A stretch of 48,820 nucleotides of DNA from contig NZ_SPPD01000017.1 of NCBI RefSeq assembly GCF_004570575.1, positions 1 through 48,820 on the forward strand, given 5' to 3'. Positions 38,475-48,712 of this stretch are shown here, piece after piece; the first letter of the stretch is position 1; every line of letters begins with the position of its first letter. The position numbers and the translations under genes were made by a program. The notes under the pieces were generated by a model. The model was not told where the DNA came from. It searched no databases and saw nothing but the letters and a program-made list of their open reading frames with translations. Origin of the DNA: Streptococcus cuniculi (GTDB lineage Bacteria; Bacillota; Bacilli; Lactobacillales; Streptococcaceae).

Positions 38475-38701
38475 ATGACTTCATCTAATCTTCAAACATG
38501 GCTACAAGGTGATGGTTTCTGGTTTATCACAGCTGGAGCTATTCTTCTGATTCTTATGGCTTGGAAAAATAGTTCTTGGGGCGACTCTTTTCTACATTGA
38601 TTTTCTATGCGGTGATTGCTTCGCTCACAGGTGGCGGACGATAACTGCTTAGTGTTCTAGGCTGGTTCCTCCGTCTTTTTGGGATTGAAACAGGGTTGTA
38701 A
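38475..38701 (+). pseudogene. Small membrane transfer protein (TcpD/ConC-like), broken
   Basis: AAAGGAG precedes the ATG at 38475 (MTSSNLQTWLQGDGFWFI). A first membrane helix (TAGAILLILMAW) is followed by a frameshift at TTTT 38588-38591 and a TGA at 38598. With three T the frame reads TLIFYAVIASLTGGGR, then meets a TAA at 38643-38645 where CAA would give Gln, and then LLSVLGWFLRLFGIETGL to 38701. Two separate lesions are therefore needed. Size and position fit the small two-helix ConC/TcpD-type protein. Confidence 0.65.
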
Positions 38702-38704
38702 GCC

Positions 38705-39115
38705 ATGGATAAAGAACCACTCTATGATTATGCTAGGGGGATAAATGCCCCCTACTGGATTCAAGAAATCAAAACCCAAAAAGGAAAGCGCCTGTGGTAC
38801 TTTGCGACCCCTATGCAACTCTCCTTTTTCGTGGTTTTCGCCCTTGTGCTAATCCTCATGCTGACGCTTCTAAGCCCAATCCTTACTACCCTTGGTAAAT
38901 GGACACATTCCATTTCGTGGTATCTTTACTGGTACATTCCTTATAAGTTGGCTAAATCCTATACTGAATACGAACCTCAAGGAAAGAAACTGCACATCTT
39001 TCTCTTGGATTATATCCGTTATCTGATTGACTTCCGTCTTAATCGTAGAGCCATCTATCAAGGAGAACGGGTTCACACCTATGACGACATTATTTTTGAA
39101 AAAACCGACTTGTAA
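38705..39115 (+). CDS. tcpE: TcpE/ConD family conjugation protein
   Basis: The 136-residue product has two close membrane segments (about residues 38-62 and 66-82: LSFFVVFALVLILMLTLL, WYLYWYIPYKLA) in a mostly cytoplasmic protein ending EKTDL. This matches the TcpE (Tn916 Orf17/ICEBs1 ConD) family, VirB3-like partners of the VirB4 ATPase. It lies 3 nt after the broken ConC-like gene and 10 nt before virB4. It is one of the few intact core genes. Confidence 0.82.
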   Translation: MDKEPLYDYARGINAPYWIQEIKTQKGKRLWYFATPMQLSFFVVFALVLILMLTLLSPILTTLGKWTHSISWYLYWYIPYKLAKSYTEYEPQGKKLHIFLLDYIRYLIDFRLNRRAIYQGERVHTYDDIIFEKTDL

Positions 39116-39125
39116 AGGAGGCTAA

Positions 39126-41633
39126 ATGGCTATAAAATTACTCTACCCGATTATCAAAACACATGAGAACCTCGCCATGCAAACTGATAAAGCAGTCATG
39201 GCATTTTACCGTGTCCCCAACACCCCTATTACCATTACCGATAAAGGGAAGAAAGATAAACACAAACTGACTATCACCCAACTGATTAAAAAATTGACAA
39301 AAAATAAGTCCTTTGAACTTTCTCTGATTCCTAAAGATTACCTCTTGGAAAAAAATGACTGAATTCTCAAAAGCCCTTGCCCCAGATAGTCAAGAACTCG
39401 GAAAAGAACTGTTAGAGGAATCCATCACTAGCTTAACCACCGAAATGGAAATCCCTTATCAGTTTGACTGGCTGATTGGGGTTAATCTTTTCAAAGAAGA
39501 CCAAGGGACAAGTGTTCAAGAACTAGCTATTGAGCGCTACTCAGAAATGACTGAATTACTGGCAAATAGCTTAGGGTTTCAGCTCGATATTCCTAACAAT
39601 TGGTATGAAAACTATCTGGCTAGTGAAGCGACAGTCTATCAAGCTCTATCAGCTTTACGTGCCCAACGCTTGACCAATGAAGAACTCTTCTACTACCAAC
39701 GCATGCAGTATCTCCGCTACATTCCACACCTCAAACAAGAAGTGACTGCTAATCGTTCATTAGTAAATGTAACAGATACTTTGTTAAATGGTTTTCTCAA
39801 ACTAGAAAGTCCCTACGGTTCTTCTTTTGTGACTATTCTGCCCATTGCGAAAATACCTGTCATTTTTAACGATTTTTATCTGGGAGAGCTTGTCCAACGG
39901 TTTAACTTCCCTGTAGAACTACGGATTAAGGCAGAGTTCATGAATAAGAATAGTTTAAAAGGACGTATGGGACGTTCTAATACTCGTTACCGTAATATCA
40001 TGAATGAAGCCGAAAGCACCGACACTGTCCAACAAGATGAAATTATTTTAGGCTCTATGTCTCTAAAAGACCTTATGAAAAAAGTCGGTGGAAAAGAAGA
40101 GATTATTGAATACGGAGCCTATTTAATCATCTCTGCTTCTAGCCTATCCCAACTACGCCGTCGTCGTCAAGTTGTTCTTAGCTACTTTGAAGATATGCAC
40201 GTTGAAATTAGTGAAGCTAGTCACGATACCCCTTATTTATTCCAATCCTTGCTTTACAGCCAGCCCTTGCAAAACAAGACTAGAACATGGGTACATTATG
40301 TCACACCTAGAGGATTTGCAGAACTCATGCCTTTTACCAATACATCTTCTGGTAATCGGATTGGCGGGCATATTGGCGGGTAGATAATTGGACTGGTCGC
40401 TGGGAAAACCTTGAAAAAGCTCAAGAAGGTTCAAAAAATATGGTACTCTTTAATGCAACAGTCGGAAACAAAGAAGGGATTTCAGGAAAACGAACCAAAA
40501 ATCCCCACATTCTTATTACAGGAGCGACTGGGGAAGGGAAATCTTTTTTGGCAGAGCTTATCTTTCTTCTAACCTCTCTTCCAAATGTGAAATGTTTGTA
40601 CGTTGACCCTAAACGGTCAATCCGTAAACATTTTGAGACAATTGCTCAAAATCCTAATTTTATCAAGCACTATCCAAAACTTGCCCAACATATCCAAAAT
40701 ATTAACTTTATCACGCTTGATAGTAAGGTTAAATCTAACCACGGAACACTTGACCCTATTGTCATGTTGGATAAAGACGACGCTGTTTCCGTTTCAAAAA
40801 ATATGCTTAACTACCTTATCTTTTCTAACAAGCGCATTCAAGTATCTATGAAACAAATGACAGCTATTTCACGGGCTATTAATAAAGTTGTGGCACAACG
40901 TCAAGCAGGAGAAATTGTGGGACTAAAACATGTGCTTAAGGAGCTGACTAGCAGTCAAGATAATAATGTTTTTGAAGTCGGAGAGTATCTGACCTCTATC
41001 GTAGAAAATTCTATCTTGGAATTAGCTTTTTCTAACGGCAATGTCCAAGGGCTTTCTTATGACAAACGGGTGACCGTTTTAGAGGTCGCAGACCTATCTC
41101 TACCTGATAACAAGGATAATAAACAAGATGTTACACCAGAAGATAAAGAAATCAATTCAACAGCTCTTATGTTTGCCTTAGGAGCTTTCTGCACCCGCTT
41201 TGGGGAATTGAATCGCAACGAAGATACCATTGAATTTTTTGACGAGGCTTGGGTGCTTATGAAATCCGCCGAAGGTCGTGCGGTCATTCAGTCCATGCGT
41301 CGTGTTGGACGTTTTTATAACAATATCCTGTGCTTAATCACCCAGTCTGTTCATGACGCAGAGGGTGATGACGATACCACAGGTTTTGGAACACTCTTCG
41401 CCTTTAAAGAAGACAATGAACTCCCTGACATTTTGGAACATGTTGGTCTAACAGCTAATGAGGAAAACTTAGAATGGCTCAAAAATATGATTTCAGGACA
41501 ATGTCTTTATAAAGATGTTTATGGAAACCTTAACATGATTTCCGTTTACAATATCTTTGACGGCATTGACCCTCTCTTAAAACCAATGAAGGCAACAGTG
41601 TCCTCTAATCTTGAAAACAAATATGCGGTATAA
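39126..41633 (+). pseudogene. VirB4-like conjugation ATPase (TcpF/ConE family), two frameshifts
   Basis: Three consecutive open parts make up one VirB4-type ATPase of about 830 residues. Part 1 (39126-39362) ends LLEKND. One A too many in the A7 run near 39350 separates it from MTEFSKALAPDSQELG (39355-40383). Part 2 ends at a TAG after HIGG. One extra G at 40378-40380 would continue it as VDNWTGRWENLEKAQEG into part 3, which is open from 40380 to 41633. Walker A is ITGATGEGKSFL and Walker B is TIEFFDEAWVLM, both in part 3. The enzyme would power assembly of the mating channel but is disrupted here. Confidence 0.85.
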
Positions 41634-41645
41634 GGAGGTGATACT

Positions 41646-43523
41646 GTGCAAGAAGCATTTGAAAAATTAAAAGGCATTGACATTTTCGCTTTAAAGTCCT
41701 ATATGGAGGAAACAAGCTGGGGGAATTTGGGTAATGGTCATGTCAACTTCCCATTTTTCTTACTGAATCTGATTGTCGGTTTCTTTTCCATCACCATTCG
41801 CCTATTAGAAAATATCAACCTTTATGATACCTATAAGCAGTACGTTTATGACGGTGCTAAAGCCATCTGGCAAGGTTTTACAGGTTCAACCACAGGAAGT
41901 ATCGCCCAAACTTCCCTAGCATTCCTCTTTCTACTGGGATTAGGATTTTATCTCTTTTTTCAATTTGCTTTCTCAAAAGGGAATTTTTCACGAAAAACCC
42001 TTCATGTCCTTTTAGTAGTCCTCCTAGGATTTAGCTGGTTCGGAACAATTTCAGGAACCTCTGGTGGGCTTTACTTGCTTAATACCATTGATAATATTTC
42101 TCAAACTGCTCTCAGTAAAGTTTCGTCCATCTCTGTTTCCTATAGAGAAAACCAAAGCGTGTCGGTTGGAAATTTTGTAGCAGACAGCTATATTGCCGAG
42201 ACTTCATATAAAGCCTATCTATTCGTTAACACTGGACAAGAAAATGGAAAATACAAAGACCGTCAAACAGGAAAAGAGGAACCTTTTGATGATTCCAGGG
42301 TTCTTGGTAGTATTGACGATTTAGGAAAGTTTAAAGCTGTTTCTACCTCCGATAGGTACAAATATCTTGATATAGGAGATGGTGCCAATGGTGATAAAGA
42401 AAAAAACAGATGGGTTTCTGCGGTCGCAGATTATATCCCTATCAAACTCTTCTATGTGCTCTTTAAAATGTTAGAAGCTTTTATTTTAGCTGTTCCAATC
42501 GTCTTAATTCAACTCTTGAACCTCATTGCCCAAGCCCTTGTCCTTATCATGATTCTGCTGTTTCCGATTGCCCTTCTGGTTTCTTTTATTCCTAGGATGC
42601 AGGCTATTCTCTTTGGGGTCTTTAAAGTCCATGTTTGGAGGGCTCGCCTTTCCAGCAATTACAGGGCTATTAACCCTAGTCATTCTCTACCTTGAAAAAA
42701 TGATAGAAAAGGTGATTACTAGTGGTTTTGATAAGGTAATCGAATCCTTTTCATCGTTATCAACCTTTAAGCTCCTATTCTCCCTCATGATTTCAGTAAT
42801 AGCTAAGACAGTTATCTATTTGCTTTTATGGAAATACAAGGTGAGCTCTTAGAACTTCTTTTAGGGTCACGTGCTCGTATTATAGTTAATGAAATTGATT
42901 CCATGCTTGCAGAAGGAAAAGACCGCATTACCCAATTACCTCAACAAACAAATAACGCCTTTAAGATGGCTCAAAAATCTGGAAATTTCTTTCTGGCTGG
43001 TGCTGGGTTAGGTGCTGGGGTTGTTGCAAACTCTGGGAAGCACGTCAAAAACTTCTTTTCTAAGCACCAACCAACAACAGATATACCTAACCAGAAGGAC
43101 TTCTATTCTGATAATAAGAATGCTGACCATTCAGATACCTATTATAAACAGTCTCAAAAACCAACTTCTGATGAAGAACAAACCAATTTTAAAAACAAAA
43201 CGGAAGCCCCGGAGAACGATTATCAACAATCCTTTTCCACCACACAAACGGTATTCACAGAGAATTCTTCTTCACCTGAACAAGCAGAGTTTGAAGAACG
43301 TCGTAGAAAGCGTCTGTCTTGGAAAGAGAAACGCAAAGTAAGTAAGTTGGAAACACAACTAGACAGCTACAAAGATGAGGAAGCTATGTACCAAGATCAA
43401 GGGTCAAATGCCTTTATCCGTAACTACCGCAAAACCATGACCCCTGACGATAAGCTACGCACCAATATCCACCGTCGTAATCATATTATGGAAGAATTGG
43501 AACGATTGAGAGGAGAATGCTAA
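41646..43523 (+). pseudogene. VirB6-like membrane transfer protein (ConG/Orf15 family), two frameshifts
   Basis: The GTG at 41646 follows AAGGAGG. The N-terminal part has several membrane segments (LLNLIVGFFSITIRLL, LAFLFLLGLGFYLFFQF, IVLIQLLNLIAQALVLIMILL). One extra C near 42632 shifts the frame; without it FKVMFGGLAFPAITGLLTLV follows. A second shift near 42840 (one G missing in CAAGGTGAG) separates LLLWKYK from GELLELLLGSRARI. The hydrophilic tail ends at 43523 (RNHIMEELERLRGEC). Joined, the product has about 620 residues and would line the transfer pore, as in Tn916 Orf15. Confidence 0.8.
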
Positions 43524-43746
43524 ATGAATATCAGAATCTATATACACAAAACTTACAGCAGACGGTGGATAATGCAGTAGGACAAGCTTATGAGAAGAGA
43601 AGACGGTCTGTTGACTTTCTCCTCTTGTTTCCTGTAAATGAATCTGAAAAAGAAGCTATCTCAAGTTATTACAAGATAATCATTTAATTATTAATATCAG
43701 ATGGCGTTTTGGAACAGTTATGTTTGCGGCTTATATCAAAGATTAA
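43523..43746 (+). pseudogene. Small conjugative element gene, damaged
   Basis: An open stretch reads NEYQNLYTQNLQQTVDNAVGQ, then RRRSVDFLLLFPVNESEKEA and SSYYKI, with no in-frame start. The ATG at 43524 (ATGAATATC) lies one base out of frame, as if one ATGAATGA repeat unit had been lost. A second shift near 43675 would lead into NHLIINIRWRFGTVMFAAYIKD, ending at 43746. The position, between VirB6-like and lysozyme genes, suggests a small accessory transfer protein. The family is not recognised. Confidence 0.4.
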
Positions 43747-45451
43747 AGGAGAAAGTTATGAAGAAAAAAATCTTTGCACTTAGTCTCTTAGGTTTTCTGA
43801 TGTTCCCTTTTTTATTAGTCATGATTATTGCAGGCACTATAGGAGCTAATTCTAACTCTAATTCTTCTACAGTTAACGGCGTAACCTATGTTGACCATTG
43901 GTCAACTGATAATGCCTACACCCACAATCTATTAACTCATAGATATGGAATTACATCTGAACAGCTAGATGGCTTTTTAGCGACATTAGGCATGAACTAT
44001 GATAAAAGCCGTATCAATGGGAGCAAGCTTTTACAATGGTCACAATCTTCTGGTTTAGATGTTCGAGCAATTGTAGCTATTGCTTTGATGGAAAGTTCTT
44101 TATGTCGCCACTCAAAAAGGGGCTAATATGCTTGGTTACGGAGCATTTGATTCTAATCCAAACAATGCGACCAACTATAATGATGAGACAGCTATTACAG
44201 CTTTGACTAAAGTAACTATCATTCAAAATAAGAATGAGACTTTTAAAATTCAAGACGAAAAAGCCAAAGCCTATGCTCAAGGTACGTTAGATACTTCAAC
44301 AATGGGGGTGTTTATTTTACAGATACTTCTGGTACAGGTAAGAAGAGAGCCGAGGTTATGGAAAAGCTTGACACTTACATTGATGAGTACGGCGGAACAC
44401 CTAAAGCACCTACCAAAACGAATTCTACAACTCGTGATGGTGGTGGGGTGACAGCTGAAGGCGTTCCTGATGGCTATAGCCTTACTAAGGCGATTGATAC
44501 CTCTAACTATACGTCTGCAACTTATCCTTGGGGACAATGCACGTGGTTTGTTTATAATCGTGCCAAAGAGTTAGGCATAAGCTTTGACCCATATATGGGA
44601 AATGGTGGTGAGTGGCAGTACAAAGCAGGCTATCAAACTACGAATACACCTACAGAGCATACTGCCCTTAGTATCTCTCTGGGGTTAGCAGGTTCAGACC
44701 CAACTTACGGGCATGTTGGTTTTGTAGGTGCGAGACGTTTCTAACTGAAAAGGTTAGAAACGTTCTTGAAAAATCAACTTGATAATCAGGTAAAATTTGA
44801 GAGAATGGAGAACTCTTATCTTGAAAATTGGAATGAAGGGGTAACGCCCGGAAACGATTTCTCTAATACTCCGACATGCGTTTATCTAGTGCAAAGATAA
44901 GGGTGTGAAGCTCGATGAAGTCGGATGAAAGATACCGTCATTCTTAATCGTTTAAGAATCGAAAATGTTCCAGAGGTGGGATATGTATCTGATAGGTCGG
45001 GAGTCATAAAAAACTAAATAGGGTGAGAATGTGTATGAGCACTGACGAACCAGCGAATGTACGCTCCGAAGGCGAGTACGTAGAAATGCGTATAGCAACG
45101 TAGGTTGTTTCAACTTGAGGAAAAGTAAGAATCTACGATATGAAATTCCTTGTTATGTTACAGGCATATCAAAGTTGAAGGGGTATAGCTAGGCGCCTAC
45201 GTTTAGTATTGATAAAGATAAGGGAACGTCGAAAGCTAGAGATGTGGAGGTTGCACAACCAAAGAAACATTGGAAAGGAAATCATAACTTTCCTTAATCT
45301 CTAGTGAGAGTGGTGGCATGACCTATGAAGGTGTTGTAATGACACTGGAGGAACAGCCACTAGTCAATAGTGTATTGTTATGAACTTTATCATTTCATGG
45401 ATTCTTGTAGGACATAAAAGGTCACAAATCCAAAGAGAGGAGTGATAGACC

Positions 45452-47368
45452 ATGACGAAACAAAAAAATGATGACAAACTATTAAAACGTCAAAAACTAC
45501 GGTATGCGGAATACTATGGTATGACCGAAATATTTGACGATTTATATTCCAAAAGTCAAAATGGATTCAACTTTAAGAATTTAATGAACATTATCATATC
45601 TCCCGAGAATATACTACTCGCTTATCGTACCATTAAACGAAATAGTGGTAGTCAAACCGAAGGAGTAGATGGTGTTACCATTAAAGATTTAGAAAAGCTA
45701 ACCCAAGAAGACTTTATATCTAAAGTTCAAAGAAGATTTCAACATTATAGACCTAGAAAGGTCAGAAGAGTAGAGATTCCTAAGCCAAATGGTGAGAGAA
45801 GACCACTTGGTATTTCCTCGATGTGGGATAGAGTAGCCCAACAGTGTGTCTTACAAGTGTTGGAACCAATATGTGAGGCTAAATTTTACAAACATAGTTA
45901 TGGATTTAGACCTCTACGGTCAGCCGATAACGCTATTATGGACTGTATGTATCGTATGAATAGAAGTCATATGACTTATGTTGTAGATGTTGATATCAAA
46001 GGTTTCTTTGATGAAGTGAATCATACTAAGTTAATGCGTCAAATCTGGACATTAGGCATTCGAGATAAACAACTTCTAGTGATTATTCGAAAAATGTTAA
46101 AAGCACCAATCGTTCTTCCGAATGGAAAAGTGGCCTATCCAACTAAGGGCACACCACAAGGAGGTATCTTATCTCCACTACTTGCCAACATTAACCTTAA
46201 TGAATTTGATTGGTGGATAGGACGACAATGGGAAGAAAGAGATTGTAAGGAATTAGTTCCTCAATATAATTCCAAGGGAACAAGACACAAGTCACATGTG
46301 TACAGAAAGTTGCGAACTTCAACGACACTAAAAGAAGTTTACATTGTTCGATATGCGGATGATTTTAAAATCTTTTGTCGAAATAGAAACGAAGCAGAAC
46401 GAACCTTTATGGCTGTAAAATTGTGGCTAAAAGAGCGACTTAGCCTTCCTATTTTAGAGGAAAAATCTCAAATTACCAATCTGAGAAAGAAAAGCAGTGA
46501 ATTCCTTGGGATTACTTTAAAGTTGGTTTCTAAGAATAATCGTTTTGTCTGTTTTTCTCATCATATAGCACCGAAAGCCAAGAAACGTATTAAGCATCAA
46601 CTGAAACAACAGATGAAATTGATACAAATTAAAGGGGTTAAGGAAACAATTATTCGCGAAATACAGAAGTATAATAGTATGGTTATCGGCATTCACAACT
46701 ACTACAGTATGGCAACACATGTGAGTAAGGATTTAGAAGAAATTCATTATCAGCTTTATATCTCTTTTAAAAATCGATTGCAGGCGAAAGGTCTGACAAA
46801 AATAGGAGAATATAAGGGAAAAGATAAAGGGGTTCTCCCCTACCTCCAATCTCAAAATATTCGGTACTTAATGGGTTATCCAATTCTTCCAATTAGCTAT
46901 GTCAAGACGAGAACACTAAAAGGAAGAAATAAGAATCTGAATAAGTATACTATTGAGGGGAGAAAATTGGTTCATAAACAACAGGAATCCGTTGAAACTT
47001 GGAAAGTAAAATGGTTGAGAGAACACACGATTATAAATAAGCGTGCAACAGTTGAATACAATGATAATCGAATTTCTTTATTTGTAGCTCAAAAAGGGAA
47101 ATGTGCTGTAACTGGTCAGGAATTGAATATGGATGATATTCATTGTCACTATAAGAGACCTTGGTCAGAAACAAAGGATGACTCTTATAGGAATCTTATC
47201 ATTGTTGGACGAGATATTCATCGCCTGATTCACGCAATAAATGAGAAGGTTATCAAAAATCTCTTTCAGGTTTTGCATTTAAGTAGTACAGGACTGACCA
47301 CATTAAATCAGTTGCGTGAACTAGTAGGAAATCCACCACTATTGAAAGAAAATTTGAACTTAGAATAA
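45452..47368 (+). CDS. ltrA: Group II intron reverse transcriptase/maturase (LtrA-like)
   Basis: The 638-residue product contains a reverse transcriptase domain (about residues 85-345): PNGERRPLGISSMWDRVAQQ, HSYGFRPLRSADNAI, VDIKGFFDEVNH, GTPQGGILSPLL and the catalytic YADD near residue 301. Then comes a maturase (X) domain (about residues 370-470). The C-terminal HNH endonuclease has CAVTGQELNMDDIHCHYKRP and NLIIVGRDIHRLIH. It helps the intron RNA fold and inserts it into DNA. GAGAGGAG precedes the ATG. Full length and uninterrupted. Confidence 0.95.
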   Translation: MTKQKNDDKLLKRQKLRYAEYYGMTEIFDDLYSKSQNGFNFKNLMNIIISPENILLAYRTIKRNSGSQTEGVDGVTIKDLEKLTQEDFISKVQRRFQHYRPRKVRRVEIPKPNGERRPLGISSMWDRVAQQCVLQVLEPICEAKFYKHSYGFRPLRSADNAIMDCMYRMNRSHMTYVVDVDIKGFFDEVNHTKLMRQIWTLGIRDKQLLVIIRKMLKAPIVLPNGKVAYPTKGTPQGGILSPLLANINLNEFDWWIGRQWEERDCKELVPQYNSKGTRHKSHVYRKLRTSTTLKEVYIVRYADDFKIFCRNRNEAERTFMAVKLWLKERLSLPILEEKSQITNLRKKSSEFLGITLKLVSKNNRFVCFSHHIAPKAKKRIKHQLKQQMKLIQIKGVKETIIREIQKYNSMVIGIHNYYSMATHVSKDLEEIHYQLYISFKNRLQAKGLTKIGEYKGKDKGVLPYLQSQNIRYLMGYPILPISYVKTRTLKGRNKNLNKYTIEGRKLVHKQQESVETWKVKWLREHTIINKRATVEYNDNRISLFVAQKGKCAVTGQELNMDDIHCHYKRPWSETKDDSYRNLIIVGRDIHRLIHAINEKVIKNLFQVLHLSSTGLTTLNQLRELVGNPPLLKENLNLE

Positions 47369-47430
47369 TCAAGTTAATCATATTAATATAGCACGATAAA
47401 GCAAAATCGTGATAATACACTATTGATGGA

Positions 47431-47465
47431 ACGCCGTGTGCGGTGAAAGTCGCACGCACGGTGTG
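47431..47465 (+). ncRNA. Group II intron domain V
   Basis: A hairpin of the form GCCGTGTGCGG, GTGAAAG, TCGCACGCACGGT fits the conserved catalytic domain V of bacterial group II introns. It lies about 50 nt before the 3' splice site, leaving room for domain VI. Confidence 0.82.
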
Positions 47466-47661
47466 GAGCGGGGGAAAAGATGGAGATAGTATCAAAGTTT
47501 TACCTATCGCTATAGCAGGTAAAGTCCGACGGTTCTATTTTAATTTCAGAATCAAACGTCAAAGGACTTGGAATTGTTTCTTACCGAATCTTTGATAAAG
47601 CAACTGCTAGTCAATTTACGTACGTGATTGGGAAATAAAAATAGAAATGGAGAATAAAAAA

Positions 47662-47847
47662 ATGGAAAAACAACTTATTACAAAAAATGACCTTATGAAG
47701 CAAGGTTTAAAGGAGGGGACAGCAAGAAAGGTGATTCATGAAGCAAAGATGATTCTTGTTAATCAGGGATTTCAATTCTATAACAACAAACGATTAGGAG
47801 CTGTACCAGTCAGTGTAGTTGAAGAAATTCTCCATGTAAAATTCTAA
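47662..47847 (+). CDS. xis: Excisionase-like protein (DUF3173 family)
   Basis: The 61-residue product (MEKQLITKNDLMKQGLKEGT) is a small basic DNA-binding protein of the DUF3173 type found just before integrase genes of ICEs, where it acts as excision factor. The ATG at 47662 has GGAG 9 nt upstream; an ATG at 47647 in the same frame has no ribosome site. It is intact and lies 10 nt before the integrase. Confidence 0.82.
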   Translation: MEKQLITKNDLMKQGLKEGTARKVIHEAKMILVNQGFQFYNNKRLGAVPVSVVEEILHVKF

Positions 47848-47857
47848 GGAGGTTCTT

Positions 47858-48712
47858 TTGTATATTCCACAATTCAATCCACTCATTAGAAAAGACCAAA
47901 AATCAGGTCTCTTCTTTTTTGAAATTAGAGATAATGAAGGAAAAACTGTAGCGCACCAGTCAGGATTTAAGACGAAACGTGACGCACAAAATGTGGCATT
48001 AGAAATTCAACAAAAATTAAGACAAGGATATACACTGGATAGATATACTTCACTTTATGATTGGTTTCAAACATGGTATGATTTAAAAATTCGACCAAAG
48101 AAAAAGTTATATCAAGAAACAAAGAAAAACTACCAAATTTATGGTGAAACATTAAAGCGTCTTTTTGGTGATAGAGCTATTGTTGATATTAAGGCAAGTG
48201 AATATCAACGGGTTATGAATGTTTATGGAGAAACAGTTGGCTACGACTATCTAAGTAGAATAAACTCAGTAATCAGAAAAACCATCAAGTTAGCACAATC
48301 AGATAAAATTGTAATTGATGATTTTACAAGCACTGTAGAGCTATTCGCTGGGAAAGAGGGACAAAAACCAGAAGACAAATACATTCATAGTGTGGATGAC
48401 TACCATAAGTTAATAAGGTATTTAGAATCTAATCTAAAATATGAAGAATCCGTCGTAAACTATATTCTATACTCCATAGCAAAAACAGGTATGAGATACG
48501 GAGAAATAATCGGTTTACTGGATAGCGACACAAATTTTGAAGAGTATTATCTACACACTCATAAACGCTATAATACATCAACATGGAAATGGACAAATGC
48601 AAAAAACGACTCATCTGAAAGATATGTACCAATAGATAACAAAACAATTAATATCTTATCCAAAATGATACAGGAAAGAGAAAGAATAAATTCATCCCGC
48701 GTTGTAAAATAA
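47858..48712 (+). pseudogene. int: Tyrosine integrase, 3'-truncated next to an insertion sequence
   Basis: The TTG at 47858 follows AAGGAGG. The 284 residues include an N-terminal AP2-like DNA-binding part (KSGLFFFEIRDNEGKTVAHQ), a SAM-like core-binding domain (TSLYDWFQTWYDLKIRPKK) and the start of the catalytic domain with the first active-site Arg (KTGMRYGEIIGLL). The frame ends at RVVK just where insertion-sequence DNA begins. The HxxR box and the nucleophilic tyrosine are missing. The fragment cannot cut and rejoin DNA, so the element should not excise unless an integrase is supplied in trans. Confidence 0.88.

Larger units (their letters stand above)
44728..47513 (+). mobile_element. Group II intron with reverse transcriptase/maturase
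   Basis: The intron begins GTGCGAG (consensus GTGYG). A first perfect stem follows (CGTTTCTAAC/GTTAGAAACG, 44735-44762). It ends ..ATCGCTAT before the 3' exon AGCAGG. Domain V is recognisable at 47431-47465 (CCGTGTGCGG, GAAA, CGCACGCACGG). Joining exons at 44727/47514 keeps the CHAP frame open through 41 more codons, which supports the exact ends. The 5' ribozyme part (44728-45451, about 720 nt) has no gene. The reverse transcriptase lies in domain IV. The element is 2786 nt and looks capable of splicing. Confidence 0.9.
43758..47638 (+). pseudogene. Lysozyme/CHAP peptidoglycan hydrolase (CwlT/Orf14 type), two deletions and a group II intron
   Basis: The gene encodes an N-terminal membrane anchor (FALSLLGFLMFPFLLVMIIA), a lysozyme-like domain with the catalytic-type ALMESSL, and a C-terminal CHAP domain (YPWGQCTWFVYNRAKELG with the active Cys; YGHVGFV with the His). 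It would open the wall for conjugation, like Tn916 Orf14 and ICEBs1 CwlT. Near 44102 about 11 nt seem lost after ESSL; the expected frame resumes VATQKGANMLGYGAFD. Near 44302-44306 a G-run is one base short before VYFTDTSGTGKKRAEV. The group II intron interrupts it at 44728. After removal, GFV joins EQVKSDGSILISESNVKGLG to a TAA at 47636-47638. Confidence 0.82.

Noticed and set aside
7886..48300. Sequencing error as the cause of all frameshifts
   Set aside because: Many breaks lie in homopolymers, so error is possible at single sites. But over 10 kb of rpoB, rpoC and pbp1b with many similar runs has none, the nonsense codons and the 11 nt deletion are not typical errors, and the lesions cluster in dispensable DNA. 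It still needs read-level checking.
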